Counted from the stretch's first letter, positions 1 to 12,633 are shown. The stretch: 64,000 nt of DNA from Obelidium mucronatum (GCA_025765595.1 JAIVFH010000124.1:27162-91161), one strand, 5' to 3'. Numbers and translations: made by a program. The notes: generated by a model from the sequence alone, not told the origin.

Positions 1-1929
1 AGTGCACCTAACCAATGGAGTCAATAAAAATAGTGATTGGTTTCAACTAACCATTCCATGCCCTTGAATTGTTTTTGCAAATCCCAACTGTGATACTCCT
101 TCTATGTTTGCCTTCAGTTTTTGCTTTTCTTGCGCCGAGAGATTCCCAATTGTTACTAATGTAGAATACTTCACAACGCCAAGCAAAACAGTATGGAGAA
201 TTTCAACTGGTGTATCTGCCGGTCCAGCAAAAAACGGTTCTTCTCCCTCCAATCCAAGAAATGAATTCATGACTGGCTCCAAGAAGTGATTTTTCATCCA
301 TTTTATGAAGAATTGATCTTTGATACCATTATGGAGTAAGACCAAATTTGCTCTTTGGTCATTGTAGCCACCAGCCAAAAATTTCTGCTTTTCGCCAAGC
401 AGAACAGCTTTAGTCTTGTCGAATGTTTGGAGTTTTGCTGACAATGACGGTCTCTTGACAAAATGCATCAATGAATCAATATCAGTTGGAGTTTCAATGG
501 AACACATTCGGCATGGCTGGACAGAAGTATGGCCAAGGTGAGAGACAATGCTGGATAAAGCTGGATTGTCACCAACGACTTGGAGAATTTCACCTGAATC
601 CACTGTTAATAAATCATTTTTGCAGTTTCCTAAATTCTAACTCACCAATCACAAGAACTTCTTCGCATAATTCAGCATCATACGCACAAACTCCCCTACG
701 CAATTCCCGCATTGACGCAACAACCGCAACTGAACTCTCTACTGCAGACAAATGCTTTGATGTTGAAATAAAATTGATATTCTGAAGCTGCTGCGTTTTC
801 TCAAATGGAAGTCCCTGCCAGTGTAAATAACAAAGATTCAAACTTATTCCACTTCTTCGACACATTTCCACTTGTATCATCATTGAAGAATGTAATTGGA
901 GCAACAAGAATGCGCATTCCTTTAGCTCGTCTTCTCCAAGGTGCTCCAAAACGTATGGACATTTTCAATTTTGGTGAGTCGTTTCCATCCATGAGAACCA
1001 ATACTATGTCCAAGCCAGCTCCAAATTTCACTCGAGATCCCATTTGTGCTGCGGAAATCCAAACTCCGTCTTGATTTCGAAGGATCAAACAGCGTTCAGC
1101 TATCAAGCCCAAAAACCCGCATGCCACATATTCATCTCCCCTTGTCGCAAATGTTTCAGGGGACAAAGCATTTCTCATTTGCCAGCCAGTACGCCTCACC
1201 AGCAAATACATCTTGTTTTTTCCCACCATTTTCCAAGCGTATCATAGGCGTAGGAATGTTGTCTATCCACTTTTGGGAGTGATACAACTCAGATATAGAA
1301 TCGCTGAGCTCAGGAAGACACCTTAAGTGGCGTCGAATTCGAGGATTGGCAAATGCAAGTTGAATTGTTTTTGAGATTGGAATATACCACAGGCCCTTTC
1401 CGGAGACTTCACACATTCTGGGACTTGTACCAAGTAACAATCGCAAGTCTTGGCGCAAGGCTCGAATGCGACCGTGGGCTGGGGGATCACAAACAAGCTG
1501 AAATGTTGACAAGATTTGATATTCAAGCTCTCGAGATATTGTCCCGCTTCCAACTTGAGAAAATAGGACCATGAGACGGAACTCCAACTGTGATTGAAAT
1601 GGCGCATAGAATCCGTTGCGAAAGGATTTTGGAGCTTGAGAGACAACTGGAAATGTCGACTTGACTACAGCCTCCTGATCAAGATCCAGGCCAATCAAGT
1701 CTTCTTCGTCATCTTCAGAAAGGATTTGGTCAGGGAAGTCTTCTCCAGATGGCGAATCATCTTTTGGACTTGAATAGAGCTCGCCAGCATTGGAATCATT
1801 GAAACCTTCTTCCAGCTGGTTGCTGTTGCTGCAATTTAGATTATCTGTGGGGTCTGATAAGATTAAACCAATCGCAAGAGGGGTAAAGTTTAAAGAGACC
1901 TGGACTGTAGAACTCTTGGATCTCAACAA
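1..1929 (-). pseudogene. Fungal transposase-like gene, frameshifted and cut by the window edge
   Basis: The reverse strand encodes an acidic N-terminal part (1929-1200) followed by a core seen in large fungal transposase-like proteins: MDGNDSPKLKM, FISTSKHLS, VGDNPALSSIVSHLG, a CRMC cysteine pair and DTPVEILHTVLLGVVKY. I associate that last motif with the Plavaka/CACTA-like families of fungi, from memory. Two introns restore the frame: 1141-1199 and 603-645. Between FTLAG and LPFEK near 830 the frame changes by one base with no splice signal, in a run of three G, so the copy is probably dead. The gene continues past base 1. Upstream (2060-1930) a short Cys/His-rich stretch could be a zinc finger start but is not resolved. 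Confidence 0.6.
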
Positions 1930-2213
1930 TGGATTTTTGGTGCCGGTTGCTCTTTAAATGGGTGCTTCTTCAGATCGTGCCGGCTTTGACATGTACACAG
2001 TGTGGCATATTGTTGCAACGCCATCCAAACTGAGTCTTTGTCCACATTTCAATAATTACAAATTCTTCACAACTGTTAGAATTTAAATCAAATTCACATG
2101 TCCCCACAATTTTTACAGAATGCGTCTTGCATTATTGAAAAAGACACTTTTTGCACCTTTTTCAATGCACGTTTTTCAATGCACATTTTTTCGGTGCACG
2201 TTTTTCCATCAAA

Positions 2214-3530
2214 AATGAGCTCAAGAGCCAAACAGCTCATTGCCCAGCGTCAAGCCAGGACTCCAGCAGCAACTCCCACAGTCACAGTACGCCCACGTGT
2301 TCCTTCATCAGCATCAAGCTCCTCTCGACCTGCTGCCCCACTGCAGGTGACGCCACCCAACCTCAAGAAAAGAGCGAGAGATCCACGAGAAGCCGCCTCA
2401 GATGCCAGCATTGTTATGAACACTGGCGCTTTCTCTCCATCCAAAAAGAAGAGAGTGGATTCACTTGCACAAGTTGCTGTTGTTTATTTATTTCAACCCA
2501 ACACATACTAATCCCCATTAATTAGCTAACTGACAGGCAGCTGCTCATCACAGCTGCTGCTTTCATGTACTTCCAGCAAGATACATTGGATGATGCTGAG
2601 TTCCAAGCTCAATGGAAGGTGTCGTGTTTCTCAAAAAATTTATATTCTCTACGTCTTCTCACTGATCTTATAGCGCAATTCATCTGCCACTTGTGTCACA
2701 CTGGTTCTTTGCTAACCTCTGTGACGCTGATTTTTCCTTTTCATCATGTCAATGACTTCAAAGAGAAGAGAAAAGACATATTTGCATTTTTTGGGATGGA
2801 ACCTCACATTGTTGACAACTGTGTGGTTCTTTGCATGGATTACATCAAGGTGATTCTTACTTTCTTTTATTATTATTTATTTATTTTATTGCATTATTTG
2901 AATAATTGGATTTTATCATTAATGACAGGAAGACGATGACGCAACTCACCCCAGAAGTCATCTCGGCACAACTGGTATACAAGCAAGTATCAACAGCACT
3001 CACACGAATTGCGCAGCGATATCAAGAAACCAATTCAGAAGTGGGCAGACAGAGAGCTATGTCAACTTACCTCTTGCTGTGAAAGACATCTTCTCCTCTG
3101 ATCCCAGAAAGAGTTTTGATGATGATCTCCGATTTGAGCAGACTGTACTTATTGGTTTGTTCCTTGCTTCTATTGTTTCTTTGATTTTCTGTTGATTATT
3201 GCAATAGATTGACTGTTTGAAGACAATGGAGTCCAACGAAAAGCGATACGACAAGAAGGACTTCTGGGACTTGTTCTCGGCCTGGTTCGCGGACATGAAC
3301 TCGTGGGATGTCGAAGAGAAGAAGAACTATGCTGCAACTGTTAAACTTGACTACGAGACTGGCTGGGGTCCTGCTGGTGCTGCCAACGATGAGGAAGATG
3401 AGGTCGTGGCTCAATACGCATGGACGCTATGCGGAATATCCGGAAAACGACGGTGCTATTGACTGGCGATCATGCAGACGATCATGCAGTTGACAACGAC
3501 AATGACAATGACGATTTCGACGACGAGTGA
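2214..3530 (+). CDS. Unrecognised multi-exon gene with basic start and acidic end
   Basis: I do not recognise this protein. The first exon (2214-2472) begins MSSRAKQLIAQRQAR and is rich in Pro, Ser and basic residues, ending in a KKKR cluster that could be a nuclear signal. An intron (2473-2540) joins it in phase to 2541-2618 (LLITAAAFMYFQQD). Further open stretches lie at about 2740-2850 (FKEKRKDIFAFFG), 2930-3160 and 3220-3460 (KKDFWDLFSAWFADMN), then an Asp-rich tail reaching a stop at 3530. The exact joins in the second half are not certain. It is divergent from the transposase-like gene at 1-1929 and could be a partner gene of that element or an independent locus. Confidence 0.4.
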
Positions 3531-3974
3531 ATCGAAACACTTTAAAAATCATTTATTCGCATTAGCAGTCTTAATTAGTATTAAATAAAGTAGATTTAGT
3601 AGTGAATTATTTTGATCAACAAGTATCACTTTGATTCAGTCTTCACATTGTTGAAATAAATGCTTTCGGGAGACATTTTCGAGTCGATTCAAACTAATTA
3701 CCTGTTTTTTTCTAGGACCTCCTTGTTGGCGTCGATCTCGGGAGAATTCACTGGGTGAATCTGAAAACTGCCGCGACATATCCTCGGATATGATCCATTT
3801 CCAGGGGTGTATATTAGGTGGAGGCTCGCTCTGGCGTGGCCACTGGTCATGCGAACAACCTGCACATCATTTCTCAAAATGGGAGCAAGGGCCTCTCATA
3901 GCCAATCTTTCTAAACGTGCCGTTAGTTTGAAATTCGAAAGTTCTAACAAATATTATTGTGTTTTCCCCATCTT
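3531..3974. other. Spacer without recognisable gene
   Basis: Stretch between the acidic-tailed gene and the left end of the KDZ element. The only open frames are short and have no recognisable motif. No repeat shared with the rest of the window was noticed. Confidence 0.4.
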
Positions 3975-4047
3975 CCAGGTCTTTTTACGACTTCGGAAAA
4001 TTCATCATTTTAATTTTTCTGTATCGCTCATGATTCATCAGTAAAAG
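3975..4047 (+). repeat. Left terminal inverted repeat of the KDZ element
   Basis: About 70 bp matching 12507-12580 in reverse with almost no differences. The rest of this TIR lies at 6742-6765, after the nested element. The last 8 bases (4040-4047, agtaaaag) are also the target duplication of that element. Confidence 0.75.
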
Positions 4048-4163
4048 CACCTTGCTCCCAATAAATTTGTGATAGTCCAAAGCGACAATTTTTCATTTTT
4101 TCTGAACTTCCTTAGCCCAAACGCCCAATGACGACAATTACGAAAAAAAAACTGCTAAGTCCC
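4048..4163 (+). repeat. Left TIR of nested element
   Basis: Pairs in reverse with 6619-6733. Differences are limited to single bases, for example one extra A in the A-run near 4143-4151, so the element looks fairly young. Confidence 0.8.
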
Positions 4164-6618
4164 CATCTACTCAAGTCCCACGAAACAAGAACGACCTGTC
4201 AACAGCTGAAGACCGGGCAATGAAGCCAAGCTTTGGTTTCAATCTGACTATGTGGTCCTATCCTGTGACTGTGCAGAGTTGCTCGTGTTATGGTGAGTAC
4301 TACCCCTGCAACTACCACCCTGCTAGATTGCTGGCTCCCCAGTCGCTCGCGCTGTTGTTGGCGAACTTCTTCTTTACTTCTCTATTGTTTTTGTCTCTTT
4401 TGCTAAGCAACACACACAATGACTTTTTGCAGCCAAAGCTTGCGCCGTCACCGCCGCAGTCAACCCAAGACAGAGTCTGTCTGGTCTGTCAACCAAAGCC
4501 AATTCGCTTTGTTCGCCAATGGGAAGATCGGTGAAAAGCGGGTGTGTTTGATACCTGTCAAGTTCAAAACTCCAACATCGTCCTCCTCTGCTACCACCGC
4601 GCCTCATAACATCTTTATGAAATGTATGCTAGCTCCCTTTTTATTTCTCAGTTATATTCTGATTAGTTAACAGCAGCTAAATTTAGTACATGTCCTCAAA
4701 GCGAAATATCATGTACATGTTGATTGAACAACAGACTGCGCTTTGGGAAAGCCGGCAGTAGAAAACCTGCAAACGTTCATGAATGCTTGGATCCCCGGCA
4801 ATATCTTTCAATCATCTATTCATTGAACATGCGAAAACTGCCCTGGCGAAAACTGGCCGAGGCCTTTAATTCGTGATTCTCCAGTCATACGCAAAGTCCT
4901 TGACAAGCTACCAGTCAATACGCTAAATCCTTGACAAGCACTCGTCTGCTGCAGGATGCAAACCGCGGTCTTATCTGGAGTCATTATCATATCATCCATA
5001 GTCGCTTATTTGCTCAGTTTGGGCTGTGAAGGTCCGGACATCCCCACTCAAGATCCTTTGTGAGTAATGCAAATCTCGCGTGTGTAAATTTGTATTGAGT
5101 ATTAGTTGGGACTCTATTTTTTCGAAACAATTCCAGTCAGGAGTGGGTGAGACAGTTTTGGTGCCAGGAGCCATTCTATTGCATGAAAGGCTGTATGTAG
5201 TATATTATTGATCTTGGGACGTCTCAAGTGGGATTATGTGTGTTTTTGCGCTGTTATTAAAAAAATATTTGAAATCTATAACCCTTGCACTGCGTTGTGT
5301 GTATAAAACAAGAATATTCGCTCTATAAATATCTTTATAATCTTATTTTGAACAAGTCTTTGAAGTTTGAAGTGTTTCCTGCATCTTTTGGTGGAGTAGT
5401 TAAAAAAAGCGTGTTTTTGGTATTCTTCGAAAAACCAACATGACCACATAGAAAGAAAAGTCGACAATCCAAGTCCCCCATCCTCAACTCAAAAAAACAT
5501 CCAGGATATGCTTGGGCGCTAATCTGACATGAAAACAGGAACTCTGGACACTAGCAGTTGGGCATTGACCGAGGACAGTATTTTCAAAGTCAAAGTCAGT
5601 TCCCCATTGACATCCAATAACTGATATTCTTACAATCTATTTTAAAAAAAAGATAATATGGATGGTCTCCAGATGGTCCAAGAAGGAATCCAAAAGCAAG
5701 AGGGTGCCAAATTATGATGCCCCCCCCCTTCTATTCCACAGATGATTGAGATAAATATTAAAGGGCTTTCTATATCTAATTTTATTGTAATACTGACTCC
5801 TGAGTACGCGATGTTCCAATATTAGCACAGTTTCAAGTTCACTCCGGCAGCCACCACACCAACAATCCACTTCAGCATACTAAAAATCTCCCAGAGCATA
5901 TCTCGCAACAGTATATCACTCAAGGAGGAGCCATCCGGCCAACCAGCCGACCTGTGGACGGCGTTTCTAAAAACTGAGTCTCAAACAGCAACAGGCCCAA
6001 TCCAATGTAACTATAAATGACATTCCTACAGCAAAATGAAATGAAGGAAATGTGATAAGACGGAAAAGTAGAGACGAAGGATAGGATTAGAGCTAGCCCA
6101 AACTGACCCCACGCTAACATACACTGATTCTAGACCGCACTAAATGTATTTCGAGGCAAGATTTTGCGCTTCATAGATATGAGGAGATGCTGTTGATGGC
6201 ATGCTGTCAGATAAAGAATTGTTCATGTTTAAGAGGTGGTTGAAGTCAAAGTCACTCACCCACCCTGTCCAGGTTGTTTGCCTCACCGCGTGAGAGGAAA
6301 CAACAGCGGCGGCCCAAGGATGGACCAGGATGTAATTAGCAGAAATAAATTGGTTCTGCAGTTTGTTTGGTCCACTCTGACACATGGAGACAGTCATATC
6401 AATAAAATACAAAGTATGCCGCCACTGATGGGCGTATGCTCACCTTGGAAGCCAGAAATGTGCCCAACTTGTCTTACCGTGCTACTTGCTGCTCCTGTGT
6501 CACAGTCTCTCGTTCCTCCCGCTTCCAGCAGGTGCTCAAGGCACTGGTGCTCATTTGACTGTCATTCGACAGCGCTGGGTGGCATTTGATGGAGCTAGCG
6601 TTGTACTTGCAGTTTGGC

Positions 6619-6733
6619 GGGACTTAGCAGTTTTTTTTCGTAATTGTCGTCATTGGGCGTTTGGGCTAAGGAAGTTCAGAAAAAATGAAAAATTGTCGCT
6701 TTGGACTATCACAAATTTATTAGGAGCAAGGTG
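6619..6733 (-). repeat. Right TIR of nested element
   Basis: Reverse copy of 4048-4163, ending GGAGCAAGGTG, followed directly by the 8-bp target duplication agtaaaag at 6734-6741. Confidence 0.8.
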
Positions 6734-6832
6734 AGTAAAAGCGTCGAAATGAAAAAGAAACGAGAAAGAAATGGTTGCAACACAACTTACTTGTCACTCA
6801 TCGGAACGTATTAACATCAAAACATCGAACAG

Positions 6833-8803
6833 GCTCCGAGTCGATCATCAAAGAAACCGAAGATTAGCGCATTGGCGGCAGCGGCAGCGGCAGCTCGCCT
6901 GAATGACGAACAAGCACAGGAATTATGTCGACATGTCAAGTTACTTGGCCTGACAGCAAAGCTGGCCCACATGGGACACATCAACTACTTTGCAACATTA
7001 TATGATCGACCTCCTGAGGTCATACAAGTAGGGAACTTTATCAACCAACCTGTCTTGTTTTTTCTGACGCTTTCGCCAGGCATTCATTCGCGTTGCCATC
7101 AAGGATCAAGCGCCTGTTTCTGGGGAGATACGCGTGAATGATCTGAATACCAGTGGCAGTGGAGTAACTGAGTCTGTTAGCACATCAGGAAGCTCATCAA
7201 CGTCATCTCATGTTGCCAATCAATCTCTCCAACCAGGTAACCGTTTGTCAACTACTATTGCTGAGTATTACGAGCTACTCTAAGGAGGATTGATAGGTCC
7301 ACCGCCATCCAATGATCTCGAAACAATCAGAACCAGCTTGTCCGAACTACAATCACAAGTCAACCTGCTTCGTGGTTCAAGCAACCCTATTTTGGACGAG
7401 AGACGGAACTTGTCATCAAGCGAACTTCGAGAAGCTCCAGTTGTCCTGAAGCAGACAGTGTTTGCACGTAAGCCGCCATCTGCATCGGTATATTCTCGTT
7501 ACCAGCTTTGGTCGAAAAACAAAATGAAGGGTACTATTATTTGTCTTTTGTCTTCTATTTTTTCATTTTGATTTTCCTTTACAGCCTTTAATTGCCAAGG
7601 ATTGGCATCAGATTCCACATTCAAGCCGTTGAACTTCACACAATGGGAAGCTAAACAAAGATCTGCAACTGGCCAGACGCTCTATCATCAAATTTTAGAG
7701 GGTAAAACTGAAGAGCACAAAACACTCTGTGCCGATTGGATGGATGAAGTCGAAAATGCAAAGAAGCATGAGGAACCAATGGTGTTGTCAGCCAATATTG
7801 CGGCAAGAATGCGTAATCGCGAGATTGAAGTTTTCAAACGGGTTTCTCAAAGTTTGGGTATGCAATCTACTTTTCATTCCTAAACGTTGTTTGATCAAGA
7901 AGATAGCCACCAAGGGCGTTGAACTGCAAGGTTGTCTATTCAACGTCGAAAATGGAGCCACTGAAGACGTCAGCACTGGAAGAACTGGAAAACGGGTCAG
8001 CAAAAAGCTTTACAATATCCCTGCCGCACGCCCTCCATCTCTCTTTCGAATGGTTCTTTTTAAGAAAGATCCAGATCACGCGAAAAGACTGGTCCTTACA
8101 CATGCTGAGAAGCATTCATTGGAAGGAATGTGTTCTCAAGTGAGACACTTGCTGCTGCAGAAACAGAATGCCGCCCTTCAGGAATTCAAGTTAAACTGTT
8201 CCAACAAATTCCAAATATCCAAGCTACTGTCTGAAAATGGTTTCAAAGGAATCGTGATGGATGGATATCCATTCCAGAACGCAAAATCATACAGTCGCTT
8301 GACCATGGCTGTAAGTATGTTGTAGTAGCAATATAGCCAATTAAACATAACTGCAGCAATGCCAAGAAGTTCTGTCGAAAATCAACAATCTGAGGTTTCG
8401 CCAGGTTGCCCTGGTGGATTCGAATTCAGATGATGACCAGGATGACATTGAGAACAGCAGCGACCACAGTATGGAACCTGGAACTGATGATCGGATTCGT
8501 GATCTGGAGGATAGTGACACCGAAGATCAAACTATTGGTTCACAGGAAAGCCACGATGAAGGCAACGGCTCATTTTCTGCCTGCGATCAATTTGACACAA
8601 GTTTTACTGACAGTACGTTGGCTTTGACTGCTTTCGAAAATCAGTTGGACTTCAACTTAAGTTCATCAATGCCTCGGTGCTGGAATCCTTTGGTTTTGGA
8701 TACCTCCTACGCTATTGGAGAAGGGGCGGATATGGAGCTTGTGGCAGCAGAATCTTTGCAACTACTGATGGAAGCTGGCGAAACTGAAAACTTCAGGTGC
8801 TAG
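6833..8803 (+). CDS. Unrecognised KDZ-element partner protein, six exons
   Basis: I do not recognise the family. The exons 6833-7027, 7080-7236, 7297-7530, 7585-7857, 7907-8310 and 8357-8803 join in phase through five GT-AG introns of 46-60 bp. Exons 2-6 sum to 1515 nt, an exact multiple of three. The protein of about 570 residues has an Ala-run and the helical stretch LNDEQAQELCRHVKLLGL, a Ser-rich linker, a region with CADWMDEVENAKKHEEP, a conserved-looking middle part (LYNIPAARPPSLFRMVLF), and a strongly acidic tail (DSNSDDDQDDIENSSD). The true start is unresolved: an ATG at 6749 in the TIR-proximal sequence is possible but its splice phase does not fit. It lies inside the KDZ TIRs, convergent with the transposase, so I infer an accessory protein, perhaps DNA-binding or regulatory. 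Confidence 0.6.
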
Positions 8804-9554
8804 TAATGCTCAAGCAACTCATATGTTCCTGTTGGAATTGGGTAATGACTGGGGATCGGACTTTTTTTCACTTTCTTCTGCTACTTTGTATTCTTTTTCT
8901 TTTGCTCTTGTTTGGTTTCTTGAAGTAATAGAATTTTGTCCCAATTTATCAACCGCATCGTAAATTACTTGTGCCTTTACCGTGACCCCAGAATCCAGAC
9001 CTCCTGGGCCCTTCAACTATATCAGTCTGAGGTTGCAATTTCTATCATCATACCACTTCCGCGCCTTCCCTCTTTTGACTGCGTATTCCATTAATGGGCA
9101 ACGGTTTGGCACGTCTTTCAACAACACTATGCAGAATCCCAATGGGTTCCCACTTAAATACCCAGTATGTTTCTTTACTACTTCCGGTTTGCATGAATCT
9201 ATCGGAAGAACCAGGAAATACAACTTTCTCCTTGTTTTGATAGAGAAAGACGTGGAAGTGGCGAGTAACTGATTCCACACACCAAATGGACTCTCTGTTC
9301 AGAGTAATCTGTCTGGAATCCTGGATCAGCATGAACGCGACTATTGTAAAGAGAGGGGGTAAGTGCAAGAGGGGAACTTTATGGATGGATGTTACCACTT
9401 ACTCGCAACTGTGAGGGACACAAATTCACCACATGCTCCATGTTCAGAATACTAAAAAAATATATGCTGCAATTTCTTGAATTTGACTTTGAATAAATGC
9501 TGAATGGTTGACACCAAAGGAGCGCGGAATAGAAATATTTCGGGGTTACCATGT
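8804..9554. other. Spacer between the convergent KDZ-element genes
   Basis: This 750-bp stretch lies between the 3' ends of the accessory gene and the transposase. It contains only overlapping short open frames on both strands, none with a recognisable motif. Both genes must end transcription here. Confidence 0.4.
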
Positions 9555-12468
9555 TCAGTTTATTATTTGATTATACCGCAAATTTTGGCGACTCAGAACA
9601 GAGTCTTTTGAACAAAAAGCTGTATGAATTGAAGCCAACTGTGTTTCAGTAAACAACGATGAGTTCCCAACTTCTGTAAACAACTCTAAGGCCTTTTGTG
9701 CTTGCTGCAAGTACGCGTTTTCGACAGCCATCCTTCTCTTCACTGTACGTTCCCAGGCTTCAGCGTTTGACTTGTTGTTGCTTGCTGTAATGGTCCCAAG
9801 AACAACATTCCAATGATTCTGAGCTCGGGATTTGTAATATTCGACAACATTGCGCAAACAGCTTCGGTGATGGTAAAGGTCCTCAAGCAGCCTCCAAAAC
9901 ATGGTTATTACTGCCTTGATTTGACTTTGTCCTAAAACATCTGGTACAACAGCAAGTGCGCTTTTAACCGCAGCAAACGTGAGAGGGACTTCTTCAATTG
10001 GTTCCATTTCTGATCATGAGCGACTTCAGTAACAATCCAGAAAATAATAAAACAAGTACCATTAAATTCTCGCAACTTATAGTATATGCTTGCAAACGTT
10101 GTTGATAGAGCCTTTTTGAGTCTTGACGCCATTTTAGTACCAGGGCCCCGTTTTAAGTGCTTGTCGATTGAAACAATAGTTCGGACAAGATCATCAATCT
10201 GGAGGCGCAATTCATCCTTTGATGAGAGCAAGTCTGCCCCAAGGCGATTTAGCAGCCTTTGGCGGGCAGCTGTTGTTTCCTTTACCACATCATCGTAATT
10301 TGATTCCATAGCAGTAGCCCAATTATCGGCAAGCATTAATCGAATGCTATCCAACTCGGAAAATGCTCCAACGAGTTTGGTTACTGTCCATGACACAAGC
10401 CCTCGAATCTTTGACTGATTATACTGTTCACACACTAATACAATATCCATGTGTCGATTCTCTGCTGTTTCATGTTGAGTAAGCCGAATGCTTCGTGACA
10501 AGTAACTATGAACTCGTTCAACGCCTTCGCCTTCAATAGTCTTTCCCAAACCATGAATTTGCCTCGGACTGAACAGACATTGACAGTCTTTTCCATGGGC
10601 ATAAACGTGCATGGCTGGGATAAATAGAAAGAAAAGCTCTTGATCAATAATAGAACTCAATTTGCGGTGGGCAATTAGATGAGACAGTTCTTTGCAGGCA
10701 ACATCATATCCCAAGACAAACGCTCGACCAGGAAATGATTCCAATCCCCAACGGATAACATCATCTGCATACCAAAGAGGTTCTCCACCAAAAGGAACAT
10801 CTGAAAATAATAGTGAGATCAAAACAAACAATCAGGAAAAACTGATCACCATAAATTCTGTGGACAATTGAATGGGTAGCACAGCCAACATGGATGATAC
10901 GGGTGACGTCCTTTCCATTCAATTTTGACGAGACTTCGGTTCCAGCTTTGTGTTGTGAGTCGCAGCCTGAGACAACCACACGCTCTCCGCGTTTCTTTGA
11001 TTCCTCCACATAATTGGGAACAAGAGGTTCCTTGAAAAGTGCTGATGTGAATGGATATTGTCCATGGCTTCCGCCTCCTCCTTGGTCTTCAGATTTCTTA
11101 TTGGCTGACTCAAATCCATCCATAGTCTAATTACAAGAAGATTTATTATATGCGTCAAATTAATTAAGTGACGTACAAAAATTGCTGGCGATGCCGCAAT
11201 ATTCCCCCCAATGCAGGCAGGACACACAGTTTGACCCAACCCCAACTCATTCACCAAACTCTCGGAAATCAGTCCATGGTGCTTGTGATGCCAGACTACT
11301 GCCAATTGGCGAACAGAATCCATAAATGGTTGATATAAACCAGTTCCCTTTGCATCTTTAAATTCTGTTCCAAAAAAAGCTTCGGCTGTGGCTTGGAATG
11401 CCGTTCCAAGTCTCCGAAGCTTCAAAGCTAGTGACAGAAGGGGATATGCAAAAGCGCAAAGGGCAACAGTTAATAGTGATATTACTATGTAAATCACTCA
11501 CGAGTTTTTTGGATGCGAGAAGGAAAGAACCCAAACTCCCACACCAGCATTACGCATATGTCCCCATCATTGTGAAGCTGGCAGCGTTTCAAGCGAACTG
11601 TTTCTGATCCTGTCAAAGAGTGGAGCTTCAGAATTCGTCCAGCACCAGTAGCTTCCTTGCAACAGAGAATCTCAGGCAAGCGTACTGCGCCACTTGTACA
11701 AGTTTTACGAGCAGGCGGGGGGTTGTCCTGCGCATCTCCAAGGCGATGACAACGACTGTTCCATTGGTGAAGGACAGCGCAACCTTGACAAAAACGGGAT
11801 GGCAGGTGACTGGCTGCACAAGTGTAGCATCGGAATGATGGTGCATTTGAACATTTGCTGCTGGTTCCAGAACAATGATGGTGTGGGCTGAAATCGACGG
11901 TTTCCCATTGCGTCACAGCGACAAGGAGTGGATAGAGTTGTGTTGAGAAGTCGGCCATAAACGACGCCCGGTCACGCTTCCATTGAGTTGTGGGTGGTTC
12001 GTTGAAGTTTTGCAAGTATGCATTGTAGAGACCCTCATTCCATTTGGTTGTGTCATCGTCATTGTCCTCTGCGCCAGAGGTGCCATTGGAATCTTCGTCA
12101 GAAACATCGCCTGTTGAAATAATGATTTAGCCATTAGCTCTAGAATGAAAGCTTTGCTTACTGGAGTCCGAGGTCGATGACGATGATGAAGTTGGATCAT
12201 TTGCTTCATCCATCCAATCGTAGTCCCCTCCATTGCTTCCACCGCCATCACTACCGCTAACACCGCCAATTAAGTTTTGTCTTGCTGCTTCGTCTTCGAG
12301 AGCCATTATAGCCTCCATAGCTTCCGTATCCCCCGAAGAATCCGAGTCTGCCCATTCTGACTCCCCCCAGATATCGAGCGCTTCGCCGTCGTAGTTGCGA
12401 TGATTGCCTGTTGGTTCTGCGTTGATACGGCGTCGGCGATTGGGTGCAGTGGTGGTTTGTCTTCGCAT
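9555..12468 (-). CDS. KDZ transposase, intact, 879 aa
   Basis: Six exons on the reverse strand (12468-12162, 12110-11502, 11427-11177, 11126-10850, 10800-10060, 10009-9555) join through five GT-AG introns of 49-74 bp. The total is 2640 nt with no internal stop. N-terminal acidic region, then a Cys/His cluster (CRC-type pairs such as FRCYTC and FCQGC, and later VCPAC) like the cysteine clusters fused to KDZ transposases. The catalytic core shows SGCDSQHKAG (likely first Asp), FVLGYDVACKELSHL (second Asp), AMHVYAHGKDCQ and EGEGVERVHSYLS (Glu). This order matches the RNase H-like DDE fold described for KDZ. A helical C-terminal tail follows. The start ATG lies about 40 bp inside the right TIR. 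It should excise and insert the element that carries it, in the nucleus. Confidence 0.85.
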
Positions 12469-12506
12469 TGCGATAACTTCAGTTGGTGTTTCTTTTTCAT
12501 TTCGAC

Positions 12507-12580
12507 GCTTTTACTGATGAATCATGAGCGATACAGAAAAATTAAAATGATGAATTTTCCGAAGTCGTAAAAAGACCTGG
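12507..12580 (-). repeat. Right terminal inverted repeat of the KDZ element
   Basis: Reverse copy of 3975-4047. It separates the transposase start (12468) from the divergent AAA+ gene (12634), so the latter's promoter must include or abut this TIR. Confidence 0.75.
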
Positions 12581-12633
12581 TGAATTTTCTTCAGAAAGCC
12601 ACTTTGAGAACAAACTCCAACAGTCCAATAATT

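Larger units (their letters stand above)
4048..6733. mobile_element. Non-autonomous TIR element, 2686 bp, with 8-bp target duplication
   Basis: The two ends are near-perfect inverted repeats of about 115 bp (4048-4163 and 6619-6733) starting CACCTTGCTCC. They are flanked by an exact 8-bp direct repeat, agtaaaag, at 4040-4047 and 6734-6741. The flanking sequence is the KDZ TIR, which reads through once the element is removed, so this is a clean insertion. Inside there are only short open frames with no transposase motif. An 8-bp duplication fits hAT, P or KDZ/Zisupton-type transposases; the TIR start does not settle which. It may be mobilised by a transposase encoded elsewhere. Confidence 0.8.
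3975..12580. mobile_element. KDZ-family DNA transposon with TIRs, containing a nested element
   Basis: The ends are inverted copies of each other. The left repeat, starting CCAGGTCTTTTTACGAC at 3975 and running to 4047, reappears reversed at 12507-12580. The left copy continues after the nested insertion (6742-6765, GCGTCGAAATGAAAAAG), matching 12485-12506 reversed. Without the nested 2.7 kb element the transposon is about 5.9 kb. It holds two convergent genes, an intact KDZ transposase on the - strand and a multi-exon gene on the + strand, each starting just inside a TIR, so the TIRs may act as promoters. No clear target duplication is visible at the outer ends: CCAGG and CCTGG are palindromic variants, not a convincing repeat. 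KDZ elements are known from fungi and other eukaryotes. Confidence 0.7.

Noticed and set aside
43..1929. First transposase-like gene as another KDZ copy
   Set aside because: Its motifs (GDNPALSSIVSHLG, DTPVEILHTVLLG) differ from the KDZ core and no KDZ TIR is nearby.
3975..12580. CCAGG/CCTGG as target duplication of the KDZ element
   Set aside because: It is palindromic within the TIR ends and does not extend to the usual 8 bp; no real duplication is visible.
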